A stretch of 64,000 nucleotides of DNA, from NCBI GenBank assembly GCA_946902875.1, contig OX336358.1:15121694-15185693 (forward strand), given 5' to 3'. The position numbers and the translations under genes were made by a program. The notes under the pieces are model-generated. The model searched no databases and had not been told where the DNA came from. It saw only the letters and a program-made list of their open reading frames with translations. The DNA is from Nematopogon swammerdamellus. Lineage: Eukaryota; Arthropoda; Insecta; Lepidoptera; Adelidae. Below are positions 22,569-35,500 of this stretch, piece by piece. The first letter of the stretch is position 1, and every line of letters starts with the position of its first letter.

Positions 22569-24309
22569 TTGATTAATGATTTCATGTAATCTGAGGTAAA
22601 TATCTGCTACGTACTACATCATTTTTAAAAGGCGACTTTAAGACGCGGTAAAAGGTAGACGGGAAAAAATTCATGTCCGCATTATAGATACATTTTAATA
22701 CTTATATTAATTTCATAAATAAATTATTGTATGTAAAAAGATTGTGAGGCAATCAAATGTCAACCTATACCTTATTGTGGAATGAAATTTATTCCAGTCA
22801 AGCTTCTATGCCATCATCAGGTAGGTGTATTAGCACATCATTAAGTATTAGCGGCACGGAAAGACAATACGGCTCGATAGGAAATCAATTAAGTCTGTGG
22901 AAATTTGGCATAAGCTGACATGTTACTTTTGTGCATTTTTGACTACAAGCAATATAAACTTTGCAGTGGTACTAAAATAAGGTTTGCATGGATATATTAA
23001 CAATATTTTTAATGTGAGTTAATAAGTTATCTGAGAATACAACGAAAGTCTTGTTTTTATAAAAAGTTTTCTAGGATTTTGAAGAAATTAATTTAAATTA
23101 CATGTCATGTAATGCCATATAAAGAAGTAAAATTTATATGCGACATGTCATTAAATAAGTGCGATTTGTTTTTTTCTGCCATATAAAGTATTTTACTTCA
23201 CGTTACATATATCAAGGATACACCTAGTGAGGTAGTATCGGTCATCTAAGACTTTATTCAAGTTTTAACATTAATAAAACGAAATCGTTTATGAAATAAA
23301 GGAAATTTAATAATTTTATTAGTAAAACCCTACACAAAATGTAATCAACAATCTCGGTAAATACAAATGCCACTTCACTGACAATATTTACGATTCATCG
23401 TCCGAAGATTCTGCCTGGTCACCAGCCAGTGACGCAGTAGCACTCGTCGTTAAGGATTTGTAAAAATCATGGTATACGGAATCAATTAATGGCAAAATAG
23501 ATAGTAAATCTTTTTTTTTTATTGGGATTGATAGCCATTGGACCTATTCGCATATGTGGAAACGCGATTTGCCCAGGGGGCGCCTTTTGTTCTTCCTCCA
23601 GTCCATAGTTTGAAGGTGGAAGGTCATACTTCAGAGGTGGTCCCGTATAAATTTTATCGAAATTGATTCAGCGGTTTTTGAAAAATCAACAAAATACTAT
23701 GGTGTGTGGGTACCTTCAGCAAAACTCTTGTGATGTGGACTTTTTCAGCAATTTGCAGTTTGACACATGGCGAATAATTCTGTACCACTTCAACCGATTT
23801 CGATTATTCGATTTCGATTATTCTTTTTTATGTAATATTACTAAAAAGAATGAAATAAAAACTGTTTTAAAAAATATAAAACCGACTTCCAAAAAAAAAA
23901 AACTAGCACTAAAAGTATTAGATATACCTAATATTTCGAAATTTTCTCTGTCATCGTATTGAAATACATGAATCGATATTGTGATACATATTCGGACCCT
24001 TGTTTCATGAATATTCTAAATTTGACATCTTTTCCGACCGGCTAGATGCGCTTAATATATTATGCGCTTAATATATATTATAATTTATAAATTGTTACGA
24101 GTTCAAGTGCAATATGTATTGCCCACGAATGATTATTGAACAAATACAAATACAAATATGGTACGAGTACCATCAAGCTGGTCTGATGATGGAGACGGAA
24201 GGTGGCGATAGGAACTCCTAAACTACACATGATAAACCCATCGTGTTTGGGCTCGTTGCATTTGTCTTCACGAGCCATTACTTTAGGCCTAGGTGGTGTC
24301 CAGGGTATT
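22569..24309. other. Low-repeat stretch
   Basis: Contains the minus-strand terminal fragment at 23.4 kb and LINE/Helitron-style debris (23.51-23.84 kb); otherwise nothing recognised. Confidence 0.4.
23388..23510 (-). pseudogene. Possible terminal coding fragment with poly(A) signal
   Basis: 40 codons reading LLSILPLIDSVYHDFY, ending in an acidic GDQAESSDDES and stop. AATAAA on the minus strand at 23315-23320, about 68 bases later. Cut off upstream by a transposon remnant; family unknown. Confidence 0.3.
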
Positions 24310-24744
24310 CTTTTTTTGGATGTTTGTTACGCGATTACTCCGTCAATTGTGGGCCGATTTTGAAAATTCTTTTTTTGATTGAAAGGGAATAACCCTGAGG
24401 TGGTTCCATTTTAATTTGGTCAAGATCGGATTGGAAAGCGAGGCGAAATCGCGAGGCCGAAGGCCGAGCGATTCCGCCGAGTACATTAATAGCAAAAAAT
24501 TACTAAAAAAACTGTGAAATAAAAAACTATTTAAAACAATATAAAAACCGCCTTCAAAAATGTATGAAATAAAAAAATCAAACCCTAGAGTTGAAGGCGG
24601 TGCTAAAGCAAGAAAAAATGAAGCATAAAAGAAAACATGAGTGGATGATATCCTTTGTGATTTGTGTAGCCTTCTTTAGCACCGCCTTCAACTCTAGGGT
24701 TCGATTTTTTTTTATTTCATACATTTTTGAAGGCGGTTTTTATA
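24310..24744 (+). mobile_element. MITE-2 foldback and host flank, copy 2
   Basis: Foldback 24541-24744. Its loop is the reverse complement of copy 1's loop, and the flank (ggaaagcgaggcgaaatcgc) is shared. Confidence 0.7.
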
Positions 24745-25730
24745 TTTTTTTTAAATAGTTTTTGGTATACGTTTTTGTGATGTCTATGACATGTACTTCG
24801 ACATGTCGCTATTTGTTGATTTTCTTATATGGCAAAATAAGACATGTCGCTACTTGTACTGTTTTGGCATACGTTATTGTGATTTTTATGGCATGTACTG
24901 TTTGGTCGAAGGGAAATACATGGCTTTGGGTATTACTTACGACATGTTTGTTTTTGCCATATTAAAGAGCGCATTTTTATCGAAATTTTGGTATTTATAA
25001 CTCAATACTGGAAAAAATGTACATGTCTGCTTCTGCCACATAACCACAGAAGTCATCTAGGAAATCAAATTTCCAATTCCCTAGGTTCCAAATTCCCAGA
25101 CGAATTATAAAGAAATTTTACGTAACTCCATTACGAATGAACGACGCGTAGTAACACATTAGTAATTCCGTATCACTTCCTGCCCTTAGCAGGTGCCAAC
25201 ACGCGAGTAGGAAGGAATAATGTTGGCAAACCAATAATTCAGCGCATTTTACAAAACGTGGCTTCCGCGGGAGTTGAAAATCATTGAATCACCAATCCGC
25301 CTGAGTGTGTCGCCTGGTAAGGTAAGGGAAGGTATACCTACAGATTTATTTTGAATCCGAACCACAGATTCAGTTCGGTTCAGTTCATTTATTAATCTTT
25401 CTTAGGTACTAATAGTACACTTGATTTCGTCAGTTGATTATTATATAAATCTAATCTCACGTACATTTATTATTAGGAGCACTGGCCATGACGGCGAAAT
25501 TTGGTTTAAAAACAAATTATATTATTATTATTCACAAGAACACCATACTTAGCCTAACAAATGTACTTAGCTTCGATAGAATTGTCAAAATAAAATACAA
25601 GAACTATCCAGACAAAGATCAGTGTTATAAAATTTATATCATCAAAAGAATTGTCATAAAATAAAAAGATCAGATCAGATCAGAGAAGTATTAATAGGTT
25701 TTCTGTAATACGAACCATGAACTAACTCGT
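24745..25730. other. Unique AT-rich stretch
   Basis: ORFs at 24.76-25.0 kb are overlapping frames with repeats of gacatgtcgct. A SINE remnant lies near 25310-25375. Confidence 0.4.
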
Positions 25731-25751
25731 GTTAGTGAAAGAAATGCAATT

Positions 25752-26026
25752 GGCTACATCACCTACTACATAGTGAACAGGTGCCATGTCAGTGCTTCCC
25801 TTCGGTCGTGCCGGCTACACTGAACTGGACGGAAAACGCAAACTATTTACATAGCCGTTTCGACCGACCTTTCATTCAGTGCGGTGGTACCAACCCGGGC
25901 GGGTTAAACCCTACCACCTAGTAATATAAGAAGGGAGTCATATCCCATAGTCGCCTTTTACGACATAAACGGGGAGAGATGCAGTGGGGCTATTCTTTTA
26001 AAGTACCGGCCCCACACGGTACAAAA
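25752..26026 (-). mobile_element. Chimeric SINE: 92-base module joined directly to the SINE-A core
   Basis: No tRNA or 5S head. Flanked by a 21-base duplication with one mismatch (25731-25751 and 26027-26047, starting gttagtgaaagaaatgca). The outermost tail bases are missing at the left. Confidence 0.8.
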
Positions 26027-26275
26027 GTTAGTGAAAGAAATGCACTTTTAATAATTGAGAAAGATAAAGAAAGTTCACGCCAAAGGGATTCGAACGCAGG
26101 ACCTTTAGCTTACCAAACAATTCCTTTACGAAATAATTTGGTACACCAGGATATTATTGGCCACGAGCGGCTCAGATTCTTAAGATTGGACTTGGGACAC
26201 GGAACACTTTCTCTAACTCAGTACATTTTAATTGAACCAGTATATTTTTATAAATTATAACCATAAAAAAAACGA

Positions 26276-26309
26276 TATTTTTTTTAAGGAAACTGACACA
26301 GTTGGCTAC
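26276..26309 (-). mobile_element. SINE-A tail cut by a Helitron
   Basis: aaggaaactgacacagttgg then the Helitron-1 start. Confidence 0.55.
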
Positions 26310-26518
26310 ATACTTACCTTTAATAAAATCCAACGTCTGCTTTCTGTCTGTCTGTCTGTCCGCTTATAACTCGAGAACCACTGAACCGATTTTAATACAG
26401 TTTGCTTCTACGGATAGCTTGGTTCTTCCCATCCCATCAATTATAGGATACTTTTCATCACGTTAAATGGCCTATGAGGTTAGCAGAGAAGTCAAATATG
26501 AGAGCGGGCGGAGCCGCG
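26310..26518 (+). mobile_element. Helitron-1, 3'-truncated, inside a SINE-A
   Basis: cttacctttaataaaatcca to gagcgggcggagccgcg; the CTAG end is lost. Confidence 0.6.
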
Positions 26519-26555
26519 CTGATTGAATGACTTGAAAATAAAAATATTGTTTTTA

Positions 26556-26850
26556 GGTTTCCGTATCCCATACGGAAGCCTATTACTAAGCCTACGCCGT
26601 CTGTCTGTCTGTCTGTCCGTCCGTCCGTCTGTCGGAGGGCTGTATCTCTTGAACCGTAGTATGTAGCCCGTTGAAATTTTCACAGAATATGTGCTATTAT
26701 GGCGGATATAACAACGAATAATAAAAAATAGAAATGTAAAAAATTAAGGTGGGGTTATATACAAGAAACGTGTTTTTTTTCAATGTTTTCTTTGTGGTGC
26801 GGAAAACTCGGTGCGCGAGTCCGACTCGCACTTGGCCGGTTTTTTTTTTT
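26556..26850 (+). repeat. Rep-D copy
   Basis: ggtttccgtatcccatacgg, GTCT/GTCC repeats, and gtgcgcgagtccgactcgca at the far end. Confidence 0.68.
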
Positions 26851-27027
26851 TAAATATATGCTTGAACTTTATTCAAAATATTATATAATAAAGAATTCTC
26901 ATTCTACAAAGAGATTCATAAGTTGTCGCTACAGGCTATAAGGCACGTGCAGCGTCGTACTAAACTTATAGAGTACCTAGCTACTCCTCACGGAATACTC
27001 GAGCTATAGTCTGTGCGCGCTTGTAGC

Positions 27028-27140
27028 CAGTACGACTGCAGGGAAGCACTGACATGCCACCTAGTTCACCCGGTGTTGTGGGCTGACATCACGGATGTTG
27101 TAATTGATGTAGCCAACCGTGTCAGTTTCCAAAAAAAAAT
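27028..27140 (+). mobile_element. SINE-A tail
   Basis: ggaagcactgacatgccacc through gtgtcagtttccaaaaaaaa; 5'-truncated. Confidence 0.7.
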
Positions 27141-27418
27141 AATGAAAAAAATTAAAATATACTTTATTGTACCACATTGTATAAAAGGGTTACAAAAGGC
27201 GAGTTTAATTAGTTTAATTAATTCTTTACGAACTAACCTTTGGGATGTGGAAAACACGTAGGGGCGGAAAATGCAGTACTAAAGAGGGAACAGTAGTACG
27301 AAATATAAATACACACACATACCTTTAATTACATACGTGCATATAGTATACAATAAGAAACATAAATATTACTAGATAGAATATTATAGAAACAAAAAAT
27401 AGATTACCCTCTTCAAGC

Positions 27419-27780
27419 GGCCGGTGGCCGAGTGGTCTGAGCGTGTCGGCTTCTCTTGCGAGAGGTCCGAGGTTCGAATCCAACCGGCAAGTACCAAAGA
27501 GTTTTTTTTCTGATTTGAAAAAAAAATTACGTGCATACCTTCACCTACTGTTCCATGGTTCGGATTCCATGTAAACATGTAGGTCCACCGGGTTGACTGG
27601 ATGAAATTGCCTAAGGCAAGAAGCCCTAACTTGCCACACATTAAGTGGTATAAAGAGATAGCCAGCAATCCAGGGAAGTCTCCGGTATGGCACCTACCTT
27701 CTCGGAGGTGATATTGGCTTGTCGGAGCATGCGCTTTGGCCCCTCCGACTCAGCCACCAATACTGGATTACATAAAAAAA
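27419..27780 (+). mobile_element. SINE-H with intact tRNA-like head
   Basis: Box A tggccgagtggt, box B ggttcgaatcc and a tRNA-like layout (Leu/Ser style start ccggtggccgagtgg). The core is rearranged; tail intact. Confidence 0.75.
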
Positions 27781-28102
27781 AAATATTTCTTTATTATCAC
27801 ATTTTATGTGGAAGACATATTTTCACATTAATTTTACGTAGTAGTTTATTATTATTATTAAATTAGCTTAAAACGAGCTTAACAGCAGAATCAGAAGTGA
27901 TTTAAGCCACTGAATGTGATCGGAGGTGCGAACACAGCTGATCTGGTCTAACTCTCTGTTTGACATTCTCAATCCGATTGAATACCTGAAATTTTCAAAG
28001 AAAATCAAATAAAAAATCATTTATTAATAAGAACATAATATACAAACACATTAGGGATAGCTGACGTTCAGCTAATAATTTCAAAATTCTATTGAAAAAC
28101 GG

Positions 28103-28255
28103 CCAAGTGCGAGGCCCACATAGGTTCCCACATCAGAAATAAGTTCAAAAAACACTTTTTTGTATGGGAACACCCCTTAATTGTTCACGAATATTAATAG
28201 CACATGTTCTGTGAAAATTTCAACCGGCTAGCTATTACGGTTCCAAAGATACCTG
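28103..28255 (-). repeat. Rep-D fragment
   Basis: aacggccaagtgcgagg, gtgaaaatttcaaccggcta. Confidence 0.5.
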
Positions 28256-28878
28256 GCCAATACCTGTAATTTTCATGGGCTGCAGACTCCGGCAGCATCA
28301 CCGCCTACGTTGAGTCCAGCCAACGCCCTGGAACACGGGCTGTACCGTTCGAGCGAAATTTTTGCTTGAATTTTGGTGAAAACTAGATGTAAATCGGTTC
28401 AGTAGTTTTAGAGTTACCCTTTAAGGACATACAGACGGAGAATGATTTTATAATGGTAAAGATTTGACTTGGAATATCAAATCTACTTTCTGTATTTAAT
28501 GTCACTGCAAAAAAAAAGAACAATTTAATATTTGAATGATATAACACTAAGATTCAACAAATCTCTTTTATATTGCGAATCATACTGCATGTTTTAATGT
28601 ACGTTACGTCTAAGAAAAATACTGACTTAAATATATTCCAAAAGATGCATTTATAGATTACGTTCACTAGAAACACTTACATCCGGAATCTAATTCATAA
28701 TGTTCATTCGAATGCATCATATTCACATTATCGTTTTTCTCTCATTCCAAACCGACTATACTTCGTCTGCACTCGTGCACCACTACCGCAACACTCCATC
28801 ATCCGTATACACGCATACTTTCAAGTCTGCAACGCCGGCGTACCCCCGATCTCAGGCGGCAAACTTCTATTCCAACAA

Positions 28879-28915
28879 TATAAATACGGCACGGCGTACC
28901 ATGTGCTTAAACAGT
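28879..28915 (+). promoter_or_regulatory. Candidate TATA box and initiator of the Osiris gene
   Basis: TATAAATA at 28879-28886, with an ACAGTC initiator-like site about 32 bases downstream. This would give a 5' UTR of about 195 bases. The surrounding 28.69-29.1 kb is more GC-balanced and free of recognised repeats. The start site is inferred, not shown. Confidence 0.45.
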
Positions 28916-29108
28916 CTTTTTTTAACCACCGCCCTGAACGCATCGCGGTTCATAACCCTCGAGTTATCAAGTTCTGGTTCAAATCCTACAGTTGTTTAGT
29001 TCGTTCGGGGAAGGCGTTCCAGGAAAGGCACCACGTGGAAGAAACTCCAGAAAGAGCTGAAGCACCCAACTAAGACTGAAATCAAAGTTCATCCGAGAAA
29101 TATCCAGG

Positions 29109-29517
29109 ATGTTGAAGTTCTCAGTAACCCTTCTCGCGATAGGATTCGCAAGCTCTGCTGTTACAAGAGAGGACACAGGACTGCGAAACGTCCTGCGAAT
29201 ATACGAAGAGTGCTCCAGAACTGATGGCATTGTGCCCTGCCTTAAGAAAAAGGCCATCATCTTCTTCGATCGTGCGTCCAGAATGGAAATCATACCTATA
29301 ATCGATGGCGTGGAAGTGATAAAGTCTTCGGAACCGATCGCCATCCCTTCCAGTGAATCCGAGATCGAGGCGGCACTGCCTAGATCTCTGGAAGACAAGA
29401 ATGAGATCCTGACAGAAATGCTAATGGACAGGATTGCATCGTTCGCGAACTCCAGGACTATACAGCTGAGCCTACCGAAGATATCGGCACAGGAGATCGG
29501 ACGTGGAATGGAAGAAG
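29109..29517 (+). CDS. Osiris-family gene, coding exon 1
   Basis: Encodes residues 1-136 plus one base of codon 137. The ATG is the first in a frame that gives a signal peptide directly. Covers the two-cysteine region and the acidic EAALPRSLEDK stretch. The frame stays open 38 bases past the donor (ag|gtgagaa), but exon 2 homology shows the true exit. Confidence 0.92.
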
Positions 29518-32500
29518 GTGAGAATTTTTCAAATCTGGTTCTGGAATCAAGTTAAGTCTGTAATATAAATATCATAGTTTATCATAGTTATTTTCCTTAT
29601 ATTACATTTTACATTCCCACACTCAAGTATTTTGCTACTACCTACTTATATCTCACAACATACGACTCTCAAACATCCAAAGGTTGACTGGGAGAAATCC
29701 CTGTAAGGAATAAGTCCGCCTTTTCCCCTCATGTAAATTACTCATCGTTTGTTACTGCAAAAGGTTTTGGAGCAATAAAGTATTCTATCTATCTATCTAT
29801 CAAGACTTGGTTGGCCTTTAGCCTTTGGCCGTTGACCTTGTTGAACTAATTGCCATGTCAGTGCTTCCCTTTGGTGGTGCTGATAGTGATTACTTTGATG
29901 ATTGATTTTTGAATGATTTGAAACATGTTGTTTATTTGAAGAAGTATGAAAGCGTGTGCATGATAAATTATCGGACTTCCTAATAAAATGTTAAATTCCT
30001 AATAAATAAAGCGAAGTTTCTACGGGCGACCGGTGACCGATCGTGGAACGTACCTCAATAAATGAATATCCTTATAACTCGAGAACCACTTAATCGATTT
30101 ATATTCAGTTTTACCTGTTACATTTCAAAATGCTTTAAGGCTATAGATCATAATGCTACGTGATCAGCGGATTCAAATTGTCACCTTAAATCATCAAATT
30201 ATTGCACATTTGCACAGTCATTGACACAAATGCACATTTAATATGGTTCTTAGTCATTTTTGAGCTATTCCTTTCAGCAATGCAATCTATAAGAAAAATA
30301 TGAAAGTATTTTCAAGCATGTACGAAAATCCTTTCAGTAGTTTTAGAGTTACCCTTTACAGACAAACTGACGGAAAATGCATTTTATAATGCTAAAAATT
30401 TTACTTGTAATAACATTTTACCGATCAAATTAACTACAAGAGGCATACATTAAGACGATCTTTATCTTTAACAGTTCCACTCTTCTACAATTTTTGGCCA
30501 AAATACTGAAATGTGTTTAAACTCTCTTACACTCCCAGTCACATATTATGTTTATTGAAATTTATGAAAGCTCATTTGAATTTCTTACTGCCCGTATGAA
30601 GACAATTTGGTGCATTCATTGTTTTTATCATGCTCTCACATCGATAAGCTTAGCATAAAATTGTAATTTCAAAATCGTATTACAGTCTCAGTAGCCTCGG
30701 TAGCTCAGTGGTGCGGTCGGTCGACTGTTATTTACACTGACCGCGGTGAGTTATTGGATGGGAGACCACTCGACCGTTGGAGGTTGACCGCGGTTCGGAT
30801 TCCACGTTAAAATTCTAGGTCCCTTCCCTTCTTACCTTACTAGGTGGTAGGGTTTATCCCGCCCGGGTTGGTACTACCGCACTGAACGAAACGTCGGTCG
30901 AAACGCAAGTCTGCTGGCATGGCACCTAACTGAGCGTGGTTTCGCGAGGAGAGGTGTTTTTGGCTCTGTCAAATGCACCATTGGTCTCTCGGCACAGCCA
31001 CCCATGTTGGTTTACATAAAAAAAACGGCTAAGTAAATAGTTCGTGTTTTCCGTCCAGTTCAGTGTAGCCGACATGAAATGATGGGAAGCACTGACATGG
31101 CGCCTAGTTCACCCGGTGCTATGGGCTGACATCACGGATGTTGTAGGTGATGTCGCCAACCGTATCAGCTTTCATAAAAAAAAGTAGCCAGGCAAATAAT
31201 CTGGTAAACCCCTTATTATCATTTCATACACTGAGAGAATTTCAGTAGACTCAAGAAAATTACAGTTGGAATCTAATTTGAAAGTAAAGTGGTATTGAAA
31301 CGTTAATATGTTGCTATTGTTGATAAAGCATTGTTGCGAAAATGTCTTTACACTGTCATTCTTGAATGTAACCAACTATGTATTACATTTGAATGACAAA
31401 AAAACCGGCCAAGTTAGAGTCGAACTCACGTACCGAGGGTTCCGTATCGCCATGTCATGGTTAGCGCCACTCACGCCATCTATGGCGTGTTATGAAATGC
31501 TTCATATTAGTTAAATGTCATGATTAGTTAAAATGCTTCACACTCTATTCGGTAGATAGCGCGCGCGCATACACTTTTTTGGTTTCTTGCCCCGGTGAAT
31601 TTTTTTCTTTTTCTTTTTTTTATATTTGTTGTTATACCGGCCATAATAACACATATTCTGTGAATATTTCAACGGGCGACGGTTCAAGAGATACATCCCT
31701 CGGACAGACAGACGGACGGACGGACGGACAGAGAAAGAGACAGACAGACGGCATAAGCTTAGTAATAGGGTCCCGTACCGGGTACGGAACCCTAAAAATG
31801 GGCATGCTAAGTCCATTGTTTGGATTTGGATTAAGTCACGAAGTACCATCTATGTCCGATTTCACCCTATTCAAGTCTCGTCTCAAAGTTGTCTAACGGT
31901 AAAAGTCACTTTTCTCATACAGTTGAAATGAGTCATCCGGCAGCTTTTGCCGAAGAACCTGACTTACTTATTTCTTAATACAACAAATTGTGACAAGTTC
32001 GAGTGCAAGTTCTCATACAGTTGAAATGAGTCATCCGGCAGCTTTTGCCGAAGGAGCTGACTTACTTATTTCTAAAACAAATTGTGACAAGTTCGAGTGC
32101 AAGTCTTACTGCCATAATGAATGATCAATCAACAATAAACAACAATATGGTAAATTTTTTTATTGTAACCTTCGAGCGGTTAAATCAAATCAAATCAAAT
32201 ATATTTATTTCTTCAGACACGAGATCCATAAAAAACTACCAAAACATCCTTCCTTATCCTTACCTATAATAAAATCCAACGTCTGCTCTCTGTCTGAGTG
32301 TCTGTCTGTCCGCTTATAACTCGAGAACCACTGAACCGATTTTAATAAAAAAAAATCTACGGATAGCTTGATTCTTCCCATCAACTATAGGCTACTTACT
32401 ATCCCGCTAAATGGCTTATGAGGTTAGCAGTGAAGTGAAATATGAGAGCGGGCGGAGCCGCGGGCTCAGCTAGTTCTAATATAAAATACTTAAAGACAAA

Positions 32501-35500
32501 GTTTTACTATAAAGTTAAGGGCATAAAGGCCGTAGGTTCGATTTCTGTTGGCGTGCACCGCTTTTTTATCTTCCGAGTTTCCGAACAACACCATTATAGT
32601 TTAGTACATTCAGAGGGTGAACGCTGCATTCGTCATCGGCACAATGCCAATTTCGCCGACGATGGAGGAATATTTTTATTTATAGTTATTTTATTTTTTG
32701 TACCTATTAGCTTAAATTATTGTATAGTCATGTTTACCATGTTTAGTATTACAAGGATTATTCTCAAACTGACCGAATGTCCATGGGCGTCGTTAGACAA
32801 CTTATGGTTGGCTCGGCGCCCATGTCGCGCTTTCAATAAAAAAAACTATTGTTAACATATCATAAGTGATTGATTAACATCACATTATCATAATTTAAGA
32901 TTGATATGATAATTAATTTACACTTTTCATTCATTCATATATCTATTTGTAATCGTTTTCCATTCAAGGTGATTTGACATAAATTAACTGCTAGTTTTAA
33001 TTACAATTAGTGGTAGTTACTGTTAATTACAATCTTATTCAATTTGCCATAAAAGGCTTATTCCTAAATATTAAATTTTCTAACATTTTGATTCAAATTT
33101 TTGGTTCGTTTATCTATGACTACAAATATAATTCGTACATATTATGTTCTGCAAACAATATTAACGTTTATATATTTTTAATATCACTACTCGAATAAAA
33201 CCAAAAACCCAAAACTATACCAAATTTTAATGATCTACATACATGCATATTCATTCGTCACGCTTGTTTCCGAGTGGGGTAGGCAGAGACAACGTTTATC
33301 CACGTGCCACGATCCTGACACACCTCTAAGTTGTTCATATAGATGCTGGTTGGAACGAAAGATATCTCTGAACATTTCGTAGATAACTTAACCCACATTT
33401 GATATTTACTACTTCATACAAATCATTACCCAAACAATATTTACGATTTTTTTTATTTATAGGTCAATCAATGTACCGTGTGGGGTCGGTACTTAAAAAG
33501 AATAGCCCCACTGCATCTCTCCCCGTCGCATGTCGTAAAAGTCGACTAAGGGATAAGAAAATTCGTCAGCCTCGGTAGCTCAGTGGCGCGGTTGGTTAGT
33601 CAACTGTTATTAAGCAACGCTGAGCGCGGTCAGTGATTGGATGGGTGACCGCTCGACCGTTGGAGGCTGACCGTGGTTCGGATACCACGTTAAACTGTAG
33701 GTCCCTTCCCTTCTTACCTTACTAGGTGGTAGGGTTTATCCCGGCCGGGTTGGTACCACTGCACTGAACGAAACGTCGGTCGAAACGGCTATGTAAATAG
33801 TTCGTGTTTTCCGTCCAGTTTAGTGTAGCCGACATGAAATGAAGGGAAGCACTGACATGGCACCTAGTTCACCCTGTGTTATGGGCTGACATCACGGATG
33901 TTGTAGGTGATGTAGCCATCCGTGTCAGGTTCCATAAAAAAAAAAAAAAATCAATACGCCTTTGTCTAAATAAGATCTAATCAAATCTATTGTTTAGGCT
34001 ATTAGAAAACTCTTCCCAAAGGGTCACAGCCCTGTCAGCGAATGACGAATGGCTTCAACTTTCTTCGTTAGAGTCTTTTGTTGTTGAACTCATTTTTGTT
34101 TTTATCATTTATCATTGTTAGTTGGGTCACTACATAATAAATTGTCCCCTCTTTAAAATTATTAATCCGTGTTTTGTTTATCAAACTGCGTTTCTTAAAT
34201 TGTACATTTTCACATGATATGAGAACAAATTGTGTTTATTTAAAATTTACGTAAATATTTCACATTTTTTTATGAGTCTGAAATACTTATAATACTGCTT
34301 CGCACGGTCCTCTGTTATATCGACAATACTGCAATAATAACGTTCTAATAAATATGGTAAAGTTGAGTACTAATATGTAGTTATTGGTGTAGGCGGTGTT
34401 ATTATGTGGATAGTCACTAAATGCTTGTAAAAATGATTATGGAAAAAAAAGCCCTGCGAAGTTTCTTACCGGTTCTTCTTCGTGGGTGTAATCGAACCGG
34501 ATGGAACAAATTGTAACAAATTCGAGTATAGTCATGCTGTTTAATGAATGCTTAATAAACAATATACAATATATTTGGTGAAAACGTGATTGCATTGAAG
34601 TAACCTCCAAACCGTAGAATAAAACCGCTAGTATTCAATAAATACTTTAAATCATTATCACAAAAATTTGCATAATAAAATGTTTATATTTTATAAATAA
34701 TTACCATTACTTTCACCGTAAAAAAATTACTTAAATATATGTCGAATTAAATACTCTTTATTATACCAATATTTGATTTTAGTTATTTTTAATATATATA
34801 TTATGTATGTACATTAGAAATAAAAAAGATTGTTTTTTCAAAATATTTCGACCTATTGTAGTCAGATAGAAATTATATATATCATCATCATCATCATCAT
34901 CATGATATATAATTTTTTTTTAAATATAATATGTCGTGCTGCCCATAATAAAATAAATAAAAAAAATTTGCACACAATTTATTACTTAAGAGTACCCGTT
35001 CGACAATATTGTTTTATTCAGCCTAACAAAATATCTTTAATTAAGCACCGTTTTCTTACATAAAGTTCGCATTTTAGCTCTAAAGAAATTATTTATTATT
35101 TTAATTTGTTCTCCTTGAAATTGTCAGTGTACCCTATACAACATTCAAAACCGCTTGTATTGTAAATTCAGAGATGCAATGGATAAAATAAAACTCCATT
35201 TAATATTTACAGTTTTAGAGATTGTTCTGTAAGAAAAATATAATTTAAAATTATAATCCTAGTGCTCGATACTTCAACCACATTCCTTTCAAACCCCGCA
35301 AATTCAAACGACCACCCAGTTCTAAGAATATGTTCCATAAAATCGAATGATCACAGACAAAACCATTAAATAAATCTAAACCGTTATAAACGACATTAAG
35401 GCTTTCTATCAAATGACCACAAATTTCACTCGGCATTTTCTTTAGGTTGCCATCCGCTTGGATGAGAGTCCGTTGGAGGTAAATGCTGTACTCTAGACAA

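Noticed and set aside
27419..27500. Functional tRNA gene (Leu/Ser type)
   Set aside because: Box A and box B are good, but it continues without a terminator into the SINE-H body, so it is a SINE head.
28979..29398. 139-codon ORF on the minus strand over Osiris exon 1
   Set aside because: It is the antisense shadow of exon 1; the plus strand has the signal peptide, DUF1676 motifs and splice-consistent frame.
29518..29555. Extension of exon 1 to a stop at 29553-29555
   Set aside because: It is read-through into intron 1; the GTGAGA donor and exon 2 fit the family.
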